The position numbers were made by a program, and so were the translations under genes. Positions 41,148-46,813 of a DNA stretch of 46,813 bases are shown here, piece after piece. Origin of the DNA: Thermoplasmata archaeon (lineage in GTDB: Archaea; Thermoplasmatota; Thermoplasmata; Lutacidiplasmatales; UBA184). Location of the stretch: NCBI GenBank assembly GCA_027365105.1, contig DAHXNZ010000012.1, forward strand, positions 1 to 46,813. The letters are read 5' to 3'. Below the pieces are notes generated by a model. That model saw only the letters and a list, made by a program, of their open reading frames with translations, did no database searches and was not told where the DNA came from. Positions within the stretch are counted from its first letter, which is position 1; the number at the start of each line of letters is the position of its first letter.

Positions 41148-41337
41148 GCCTCCTCCGCCACCCCCGCGGCCGGGGGCGCGGTGCGGCCACTGTCAGCGGT
41201 GGCTCTCTCCCGATCACTCTTGCTACCGAGATACCCGGCTCGGCGTAGAACTCTGCGTTCGCTGCGTGGGTCGGATTGTCGAGGAAAAGCTGGGCCTCGT
41301 CTACGTCCGGAAGCTGTACCGGGGGGCGCAGCCTTGA
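41086..41337 (+). CDS. Small zinc-binding protein
   Basis: An 83-residue protein starting at GTG 41086, which has AAAGGAGG, a near-perfect ribosome binding site, 5 nt before it. A Pro-rich part (residues 20-30, including six consecutive prolines) leads to a zinc module: CGHC (Cys33, 36), Cys46 and CVRC (Cys57, 60). Its stop overlaps a TTG start of the primase gene (TTGA), so it is translationally coupled. It might act as a partner of the replication protein; no family is recognised. Confidence 0.7.
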   Translation: MPSRPRTGGQPVSQQPTSESRPPPPPPRPGARCGHCQRWLSPDHSCYRDTRLGVELCVRCVGRIVEEKLGLVYVRKLYRGAQP

Positions 41338-44039
41338 CCGACGGCCCGCTCAAGGAGCTGCCGGTCGCGTTGTTCGACTGCGCGACGGACAACAAGCCTC
41401 GACTGACGAGACTGCCCCGGGAGCAGCTCGTCGAGCTCCTTTCTCATCACGACCTACGTCCCGAGAAGGACGGCCCTCTGTTCAGCCCGACAATCTATGC
41501 CGCGGGGAAGACCCGCCGAAACGAGAACGTCCTCGCGCTGACGCTCGCGGTCGGGGACTTCGACGACGGAACCTCACCCGAACTTGTGCGGGACCACCTC
41601 ACGCGGCTGAGGGTCTGGTTCGTTATCTACTCGACCCACTCGTCTACGCCAGAGCACCCCAAGTTCCGGGCAGTGGTTTGGCTTCTCGAGCCGGTCCCCG
41701 CTGATCGCTGGGGCTCCATTTGGCCCGCCCTTGTCCGTGAACTCTTTCTCGGGAAGGTCGACCTGGGCACGCGCGACGCCTCGCGGATCTTCTACCTGCC
41801 CTCGGCGCCACCGGGGACGACCCCGTTCGTCTACCGGGGCGAAGGCGCTCCGTTCGACGTGTCGAAGCTCCTCCTCGAGCCCGAGCACCGACGACGCCCG
41901 CTGACTCTCCCCGGCGAGGCGGCCCCCATCACGAAAGGCGAGCGCCACCCGAAGCTCATGTCCATCGCCGGCCGCTTGCGGAACGCGGGCGCAGGCTATG
42001 ACGCGATTCTCGCCGAGCTGCGCGAGGTCAACGAAAAGAGGGTCGTTGAGAAACTGACGGAGGGGGACCTCGAGCACATCGCGGCTTCCGCCCGCCGGTA
42101 CGAGCCGGGGCGGTCGAGACTTTCGACGGCCGACGCGACCGCGGGCCCAACTCCGCCGCTCGAGGAGTTCGACTCGGAGATCGGGGAGGTCTTCGCCACG
42201 ACGGACCCGAACGGGAGGCCCGTCCTCGGAATCGCGTGGGTTTCAGAGGGGCGGATTCTCCGAACGACGCTTCCTGCCGAGCTCGATAGAATTCAAAACG
42301 AGTATCGCAGCGCGACCGAAGGGAAGTCGAGAGCTTCCGAACAGGCAGGCGACGACCTCGACCGCAAGTTGAAGCGGCTCCTAAAGTCCCTACCTTTCAC
42401 GCGGCCTCAGGACGCGCTCTACCCGCTTTCCGACGATCCGACGCTTGAGTCGGTCGAGGAGTGGGAGGCCCGGAACGGTACGCTTCACTCCAACCTCGAG
42501 AGGTACTATTCCGAGCGAGTTGTCACCAACGACCCCGACGGCCACACCCTGACGGCGTCGTGGACGATGGGCGCTTCGGCCCGCTCACCGGAGATCGACT
42601 TCGCGCCCCGCCTGATGCTCGAGGCGCCGTTCGGCTGGGGGAAGTCGACCGCGGCCGAGGCCGTGCAGCTCGTCGTGCCCCGAGCGGTCTACGGCGCGGC
42701 CCTCACACCCGCCGCCGTCCACCGCATGATGAACGAGTGGCACCCGGTTCTCCTCGTGGACGAGTCGGCCGTCGTCGACAATCCCGATCTCCTGCGGGTG
42801 CTCCGGGCGGGATTCAAGCGCGGCGCGAAGATCATCCGCGCGACCCAGAACCAAGACCGCGGCGTGGTCCTCATGGACCCGTTTGGGTGGGTGATACTCA
42901 CCACTCAGGTCGATACACGGGAAGACCTCGTGAGCCGGTGCTACGTCCTTCACCTCTCACCGGGTGAGCCGCCGAAGCGAGTCACGATCCGTGACCCGGA
43001 AGCAAGAGTTCTTCGCACTGTACTCGTCCGGCTTCGGTTGGACATTCTCGCCGGAGCGGCCTATCGCGATATCGGGAGAGTGGCCGAGTCTGCGCGGGCG
43101 AAGGACGGCCTCGAGCCGCGGTCCCGGGACAAGCTGACCGCCCTCTGGCCGTTCGCAGTTCACTACGGTGTGGAGGACCGCCTCGTCGCTGCGGCCGGGA
43201 GACTCGAGGAGGACTCTACCGAGCAGCTCGCCGCGAGTGACAAGGGTCTGGTCGTCGCTGCAATCGGGGACGTACTGGACGGGGCCGGGGGCCTGGGAAA
43301 GCTCCAAGCACAGGACCTCTCGTTCGTCAACCTCCACAAGCACGTCGAGCGACGGCTCATCGAGCAAGGAGAGGGGACGGAGGTCCCCGTGGGGGGCGGC
43401 GAGACGATTACTCGCCTGGATCAGCGGCGGTACGGTCCGCGCGACTTCACCGGGAGAATCGTACGCGACCTCGGGTTCAAGGTCAAGACCGTTGAAGGGC
43501 GCGCGAGGCTCGACCTCAAGCCGTTCATCCAACTCTGGCCGAAGGTCCGGTCGCGGTACGGCGGAACGTCGACACTTGACGAAATCGGCGAACGTGAGGG
43601 TCGGAAGACCCCACCACCCCACCGCATTAACGAGAGCTCGTCACCGGTGGATAGCCTCAAGACGCACCCCACCGCAACCCCACCGACATCCCACCTATAC
43701 CCCACCGTTTTCGGCGGTGGCGTAGGGATACAGCCACCGGACCTGGCAGCCTCGCCGGGTCCGGTAAACCACAGCGAGTCAACAACTGTCGATCCGAACG
43801 GTTCCAAACCGCGCGATCAGTTAGTCGCCCCGGAACGTGTTTCGGGCGCCCTCGATTCGCTGCGTGCGTTCTTGAGCGAACACTCGAGCGGAGTGGGCGG
43901 TCAGGCGATCCTGGACCACCTCTCTTCCCTCGGATACTCACCGATCGAGTCGAACTCGGCGCTTGGACGAATCTCAGGAGACGGAACGGTCGCGCAGCGC
44001 GGCGATCTGTTCATCCTCAAGCGGGAGGGCGGCACATGA
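41334..44039 (+). CDS. Primase-helicase replication protein of an integrated element
   Basis: A 901-residue protein with an archaeo-eukaryotic primase-like N-terminus: VGDFDDG (Asp75, Asp77), STHSS (Ser100, His102) and DASRIFYLPS (Asp148, Arg151), motifs I-III of AEP. A PriCT-like segment lies near 200-260, and the middle has an ATPase: APFGWGKST (431-439) as Walker A with Ala for the first Gly, and VLLVDES (Asp476, Glu477) as Walker B. A Pro/Thr/His-rich linker (about 755-800) leads to a C-terminal winged-helix-like region. Such proteins start replication of archaeal plasmids and viruses. Start is TTG at 41334 in an overlap with the zinc protein; the linker DNA holds repeated CCCCACC. Confidence 0.85.
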   Translation: MTDGPLKELPVALFDCATDNKPRLTRLPREQLVELLSHHDLRPEKDGPLFSPTIYAAGKTRRNENVLALTLAVGDFDDGTSPELVRDHLTRLRVWFVIYSTHSSTPEHPKFRAVVWLLEPVPADRWGSIWPALVRELFLGKVDLGTRDASRIFYLPSAPPGTTPFVYRGEGAPFDVSKLLLEPEHRRRPLTLPGEAAPITKGERHPKLMSIAGRLRNAGAGYDAILAELREVNEKRVVEKLTEGDLEHIAASARRYEPGRSRLSTADATAGPTPPLEEFDSEIGEVFATTDPNGRPVLGIAWVSEGRILRTTLPAELDRIQNEYRSATEGKSRASEQAGDDLDRKLKRLLKSLPFTRPQDALYPLSDDPTLESVEEWEARNGTLHSNLERYYSERVVTNDPDGHTLTASWTMGASARSPEIDFAPRLMLEAPFGWGKSTAAEAVQLVVPRAVYGAALTPAAVHRMMNEWHPVLLVDESAVVDNPDLLRVLRAGFKRGAKIIRATQNQDRGVVLMDPFGWVILTTQVDTREDLVSRCYVLHLSPGEPPKRVTIRDPEARVLRTVLVRLRLDILAGAAYRDIGRVAESARAKDGLEPRSRDKLTALWPFAVHYGVEDRLVAAAGRLEEDSTEQLAASDKGLVVAAIGDVLDGAGGLGKLQAQDLSFVNLHKHVERRLIEQGEGTEVPVGGGETITRLDQRRYGPRDFTGRIVRDLGFKVKTVEGRARLDLKPFIQLWPKVRSRYGGTSTLDEIGEREGRKTPPPHRINESSSPVDSLKTHPTATPPTSHLYPTVFGGGVGIQPPDLAASPGPVNHSESTTVDPNGSKPRDQLVAPERVSGALDSLRAFLSEHSSGVGGQAILDHLSSLGYSPIESNSALGRISGDGTVAQRGDLFILKREGGT
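43609..43707 (+). repeat. Five CCCCACC copies inside the primase gene
   Basis: CCCCACC occurs at 43609, 43617, 43667, 43678 and 43700, four times followed by G, within 99 nt coding for the Pro/Thr-rich linker. A further related TCCCACC lies at 43690. They could be iterons for the element's initiator or simply the result of the linker's repetitive codons. Confidence 0.6.
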
Positions 44040-44503
44040 TTGCGGCCTCGCGCTACCGCTGCCCGCCCGAAAGCCCCAAGGCCCGCCCGAGGTCCAGGAC
44101 GACCCGTGAGATACCGGCAGCGTCAGCGGCCAGGGTCACCGGCTTCGCTGCGATCTCGCGCTTCGAGTTCGTGGACCACCACGGATCGGGTTGTTCCGAC
44201 GGTAGCGGGGGGTGGTTCTTCTCCTGCCGTAGCCAGTCCTGGGATGAGGCGTATCTCGTTCGGCAAGCGGAACCCGAGTTCGATGTGTACATCGCCTTCG
44301 AGAACCCACGATACCGCCCGGGACCGTCCATGACCGAAGAGGCGAAGGCACGGTTGGGGACACGCCGACGCGGCGTGCGGAATCGCGCCAGAACCGCCTG
44401 CCTGTCAGCGCTCCGGGACAACGGAAACACCAAGTCCCGTCTTTCCCCGTCCGTGCGGTCTGAGACCGTGGAAACGGGGCAGTCCGGGGGTGAGACCGAA
44501 TGA
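44036..44503 (+). CDS. Arg/Ser-rich protein of unknown function
   Basis: A 155-residue protein coupled at both ends: its ATG overlaps the primase stop and its stop overlaps the recombinase start (both ATGA). It is Arg/Ser-rich, with an ordered middle (SRFEFVDHHGSG, then WDEAYLVRQAEPEFDVYIAF) that may form a beta-rich fold, flanked by disordered basic parts. No family is recognised. The two overlaps are the main argument that it is real; nucleic-acid binding is possible from composition. Confidence 0.6.
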   Translation: MIAASRYRCPPESPKARPRSRTTREIPAASAARVTGFAAISRFEFVDHHGSGCSDGSGGWFFSCRSQSWDEAYLVRQAEPEFDVYIAFENPRYRPGPSMTEEAKARLGTRRRGVRNRARTACLSALRDNGNTKSRLSPSVRSETVETGQSGGETE

Positions 44504-45129
44504 ACGGCTCCACCCTCACTCGGGCCGCGGTGTATTGCAGGATCTCCCGGCCGGACGAGCGCCCGATCTTGGAGAACCAGCTCGAGAACGCGCGGCGTCA
44601 CTGCCGGGAACGAGGCATGGTCCTCGCGGAAGAGAACGTCCTCACCGAGCTCGCCACCGGCACCGCGGACCACCAGGTCCGCTTGAACGAGCTCCTCGAA
44701 CGCGCCTCCCGGCCCGGTCGGACCTTCGACCTGGTCGTGTTCACGTCCCTGTCGCGGATGACCAGGGGAGGGGTCGAGGCCGCGCTCTACACGTTGCACC
44801 GGCTCGAGTCCGCGGGCGTCGGGTGGCACTTCGTCGAGCAGCCGATCCTCGACTTCGACTCGACCACCCCGAAGCTCGCCCAGGACATCGTCCTCGCAGT
44901 CCTGGCCGCTATCGACGAGGACTACCGGCGCCGGATCTCCGCGGCAACGAAGGCCGCGTTCGCACGACGGAAGAACCTCGAGGCGGGCGCGAACCTCCCT
45001 CGGTGGGGCCGACACCCGAAGGCGTGCGGGTGTCCGAAGCACTTCGGAAAAAGGGGACCCCCTCTTGCCCACGAAGAGACCCGCGTCCCGGGCAAACGCC
45101 CCGATTACCCCTCTCGAGGTGAGCCATGA
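44500..45129 (+). CDS. Serine recombinase (resolvase/invertase family) lacking a visible own HTH
   Basis: A 209-residue serine recombinase. AAVYCRISRPDERPILENQL holds the catalytic serine (Ser16) and the family QLENAR helix; FTSLSRMTRGGVEA (about 81-94) contains the conserved arginines, and AIDEDYRRRISAATKAAF is the start of the dimer helix. After residue 165 no resolvase-type helix-turn-helix is evident; instead there is a basic tail with RWGRHPKACGCPKHF, perhaps a small metal site. It is coupled to the downstream gene (ATGA), whose product has a C-terminal HTH-like segment. It may act as the element's integrase or as a resolvase. Confidence 0.85.
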   Translation: MNGSTLTRAAVYCRISRPDERPILENQLENARRHCRERGMVLAEENVLTELATGTADHQVRLNELLERASRPGRTFDLVVFTSLSRMTRGGVEAALYTLHRLESAGVGWHFVEQPILDFDSTTPKLAQDIVLAVLAAIDEDYRRRISAATKAAFARRKNLEAGANLPRWGRHPKACGCPKHFGKRGPPLAHEETRVPGKRPDYPSRGEP

Positions 45130-46049
45130 CCGAGCCTGCCGCGTGCGACCGTGATCATTCCCGCCTTCCATACATCGGCGGCATCGTGATCGGCTGCACC
45201 ACCTGCCGGGACGCAGGCCTCGGCCCAGCGGACTACTCCGTCCACGGACGAGGCTGGCGGTGCAGGTCCTGCGGCTGGACGATGATCGCGCCCGAGACAT
45301 GGGGCCGCCACGTGCGCTCCTCCAGTCATCAGGAATCAGCGCACGCGCTCGACCGGCGCGCTTCGCTTCGGGCGGAGCTCTCCTCCCTCATGCGCGATGT
45401 CGAGAACGCGCGTATGGAACGCCGGCAGGTCCGGGCGCTGACTTGCGAGGAACTGGACCGTCGCGAAGCGGAGGCCAACGATCAGATCGTGACTCGAACC
45501 CAGAAGGCTCGGGCGGAACTCGCCGAAGCGCAAGCGGCGCTCTTCCACGCACGCGCGGACCTCGCACAGGAGCGCGCCAAACTGAACGAGATTCGCGCGA
45601 GGGCGAAGGAGGTCTCGGGATTCGTCGACGCGGAGGCAAAGGCCCGCGCCGCCACCGAAGCAGAGAAGCGAAAGGCCGAAGACGCCGAACGCGCGAAGCG
45701 AGAAGCCGAGGAGCGACGTACCGCGGAGGTCGACCGACGGCTCCTCTCCGGCGAGGACCCCAAGGGAATCGCCTATTCCGTAGGATTCACCTCCGAGGCC
45801 AAGGTCCACGCCCGCCAGATCGCTCTCGCCAAGATGAACGACCATCGGGGCAAGCCGTGGGCTGAAGCCGCACTCGACCGGGAGATCGCGCGGATGGCCG
45901 GGGAAGGGGTCCAACGCGATGAGATCAAGCGGCTTCTCGGAGTCGGCGCGGGGCGGATTCGGCGTGTCCGGAGGGGTCTCGGCCTCGGTACCGAGCGGGT
46001 CGGAAGCGGGACCGGGCCGGGTCCGGAGCGGGACCAAGGCTTCGCGTAG
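45126..46049 (+). CDS. Zinc-finger, coiled-coil and HTH-like protein coupled to the recombinase
   Basis: A 307-residue protein. The N-terminal module has CTTC (Cys24, 27) and CRSC (Cys46, 49) with His62 and His68, giving both a zinc-ribbon pair and a C2H2-like spacing (C-x2-C-x12-H-x5-H). A long charged helix, likely coiled coil, spans about residues 80-215 (Ala/Glu/Arg/Lys rich). The end has LLSGEDPKGIAYSVGF and MAGEGVQRDEIKRLLGVGAG, the latter resembling the HTH of resolvases. ATG at 45126 overlaps the recombinase stop. It could supply DNA binding for the recombinase; this is inference. Confidence 0.7.
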   Translation: MTEPAACDRDHSRLPYIGGIVIGCTTCRDAGLGPADYSVHGRGWRCRSCGWTMIAPETWGRHVRSSSHQESAHALDRRASLRAELSSLMRDVENARMERRQVRALTCEELDRREAEANDQIVTRTQKARAELAEAQAALFHARADLAQERAKLNEIRARAKEVSGFVDAEAKARAATEAEKRKAEDAERAKREAEERRTAEVDRRLLSGEDPKGIAYSVGFTSEAKVHARQIALAKMNDHRGKPWAEAALDREIARMAGEGVQRDEIKRLLGVGAGRIRRVRRGLGLGTERVGSGTGPGPERDQGFA

Positions 46050-46140
46050 CGGGACCGGAACGGGACCGAAGCGGGTCCGACACAGGACCCGACGGGACCG
46101 GGCGGGGACCGAGCGGGTCGGGGCCGGTCCCGCTCCCCGA
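46000..46140. repeat. Degenerate tandem GCGGGACCG repeats
   Basis: Starting in the last codons of the 45126 gene and running past its stop, GCGGGACCG-like units recur about every 10-12 nt in perfect and imperfect form, with both GGGACCG and GGGTCCG. It is low-complexity GC-rich DNA and may have grown by slippage. Confidence 0.6.
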
Positions 46141-46484
46141 ACGCGCGCGCGCGTACGCGCATCACGCGCGCGTGTGGCTCGCGCGCGGAGCATGGAACTC
46201 GGAACCGGAGGCGCAGCAGGAACCGGATTCCCGCTCGCGCGCGCGTGAGATATATATCGTCCGCGGCACCGCCGGAACCCGGGCACCCGACGGGTGGCGT
46301 AGCGGGAAGGAACTCCTCCCGACGCGGAATCAGCCTACACGGTTGGCCGGTCGATCCCGAGTCGATCGAGAATGAGCTGAGCTGAAGCGCTAGCGGCTGG
46401 CGCCGGCGCCACTACTGACGGTGGGGACTGGCCCCCGGGAGCCACCGAGGCCACTTCTGACGGCGGGGACCGGCTCCCCCCGCT

Positions 46485-46531
46485 CCCGGCTACTGACGCG
46501 CGAGTTCTACGCGCGCGTGAGAGTACGTACG
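46485..46531. repeat. 47-bp direct repeat, copy 1
   Basis: Matches copy 2 at 46628-46674 with a single T/C difference. It contains CTACTGACGCGCGAG, a CGCGCG-spacer-CGCGCG dyad and the palindrome GTACGTAC at the end. Copies start 143 nt apart. Confidence 0.85.
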
Positions 46532-46627
46532 TCATCAGGTTGGGTCCTGGGAACTGGGAACCACCCCGCCTTTGATCCAGACGACGTGTCGGTCGCTCCC
46601 CAGTGATTGTCAAACCCGCTCCCTGCG

Positions 46628-46674
46628 CCCGGCTACTGACGCGCGAGCTCTACGCGCGCGTGAGAGTACGTACG
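46628..46674. repeat. 47-bp direct repeat, copy 2
   Basis: Second copy of the 46485 repeat (AGCTC in place of AGTTC). The change makes a perfect GAGCTC in the dyad centre. Possible initiator- or recombinase-binding site. Confidence 0.85.
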
Positions 46675-46795
46675 CGATCATGGCCTGTAAGGGAGTGTAA
46701 ATAGATAACATGATACATTCACCCGTCACGGACTGGGCCGGATCGTGTAGTTCCACTGGGGGTGTGTCCGGTGGGGTTCCAAGGGAACCTTCTCC

Positions 46796-46813
46796 ATGAG
46801 TTCGTTCGAGATC
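46796..46813 (+). CDS. Possible gene start at the window edge
   Basis: ATG followed by five sense codons (MSSFEI) up to the last base. A perfect 6-bp inverted repeat, GGTTCC/GGAACC with a 3-nt loop, sits 6 nt upstream and could be an operator or leader hairpin. Too short to judge; listed only because the window ends here. Confidence 0.15.

Larger units (their letters stand above)
46050..46813. other. Repeat-rich non-coding region at the right end (possible origin or attachment region)
   Basis: About 760 nt without a supported gene. It contains CGCGCG palindromes (46137-46180), three GCGCGCGTGAGA phrases (46239-46250 and inside both 47-bp repeats), a TATATATC island at 46251-46258, CTACTGACG/CTTCTGACG phrases at about 46412, 46453, 46489 and 46632, the 47-bp direct repeats, and an AT-rich patch at 46693-46720. 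A short open frame starts at ATG 46796 and leaves the window; GGTTCC/GGAACC (46775-46789) lies just before it. Confidence 0.5.

Noticed and set aside
44053-45300. Minus-strand frame of 415 codons opposite the recombinase
   Set aside because: The plus-strand genes are linked by ATGA overlaps and one carries clear recombinase motifs; the minus frame has no family features.
1-46813. CRISPR arrays or tRNA genes
   Set aside because: No regularly spaced repeat-spacer pattern and no recognisable T-loop (GGTTCGAATCC-type) with cloverleaf was found by eye; a tRNAscan-SE run would be decisive.

Overview
This 46.8 kb window is a GC-rich archaeal chromosome segment. The archaeal assignment is firm from gene content: topoisomerase VI (Top6A/B), archaeosine tRNA-guanine transglycosylase, Kae1, RIO1 kinase, a Pno1/Dim2-type KH protein, the primase small subunit, FEN1, ArfC-type RibD-C reductase, ribosomal protein eL41, PAC2, and many genes with a TATA-like element about 25-30 nt before the start codon (leaderless transcripts). 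An 11-subunit complex I without NuoEFG together with a bifunctional FtcD fits Thermoplasmatota, but that lineage call is inference.

Layout. 1-453: 3' part of an IS1182-like transposase. 549-1823: kae1 and a small partner gene (minus). 1824-2432: non-coding stretch with strong hairpins. 2433-3282: two orphan frames with poor starts, perhaps remnants. 3372-6452: rhodanese, family-5 uracil-DNA glycosylase and tgtA (plus). 6597-8838: sucC-sucD plus a coupled small Cys/His protein. 8907-8975: a 22-residue eL41 gene (minus). 9238-9666: unknown protein. 9663-12777: top6B-top6A (minus). 12832-13293: membrane protein. 13493-26051: one long minus-strand operon, nuoABCDHIJKLMN followed by a geranylgeranyl-reductase-type flavoprotein and a long-chain-type polyprenyl diphosphate synthase. 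26222-28835: NfeD, SPFH protein and crotonase (minus). 28949-29509: a small protein with a metzincin-type zinc motif. 29637-32230: rio1, KH protein and priS (plus). 32166-36440: FAH-family hydrolase, arfC, ftcD and fen1 (minus). 36517-37293: PAC2 protein. 37329-39014: small membrane protein, a degenerate FtsZ-like protein and an RHH regulator (minus).

From about 39.0 kb to the right edge the content changes to an integrated plasmid- or virus-like element: a wHTH-like protein diverging from an AbrB-type protein, then a strictly coupled series (small acidic protein, zinc protein, 901-residue primase-helicase, unknown protein, serine recombinase, zinc-finger/coiled-coil/HTH protein). It ends in about 760 nt of non-coding DNA with 47-bp direct repeats, CGCGCG palindromes and AT-rich islands. 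No integrase of the tyrosine family, tRNA gene or CRISPR array was seen.

How the genes fit together. The nuo operon encodes a quinone-reducing proton pump without the NADH module. Its NuoI carries four rather than two [4Fe-4S] motifs, suggesting a ferredoxin-type electron input. The two genes at the operon's end look suited to making and saturating a long isoprenoid quinone tail. The succinyl-CoA synthetase links to carbon metabolism. The element has its own replication protein, a serine recombinase and iteron-like repeats, but its left end is not precisely defined and its right end lies beyond the window.
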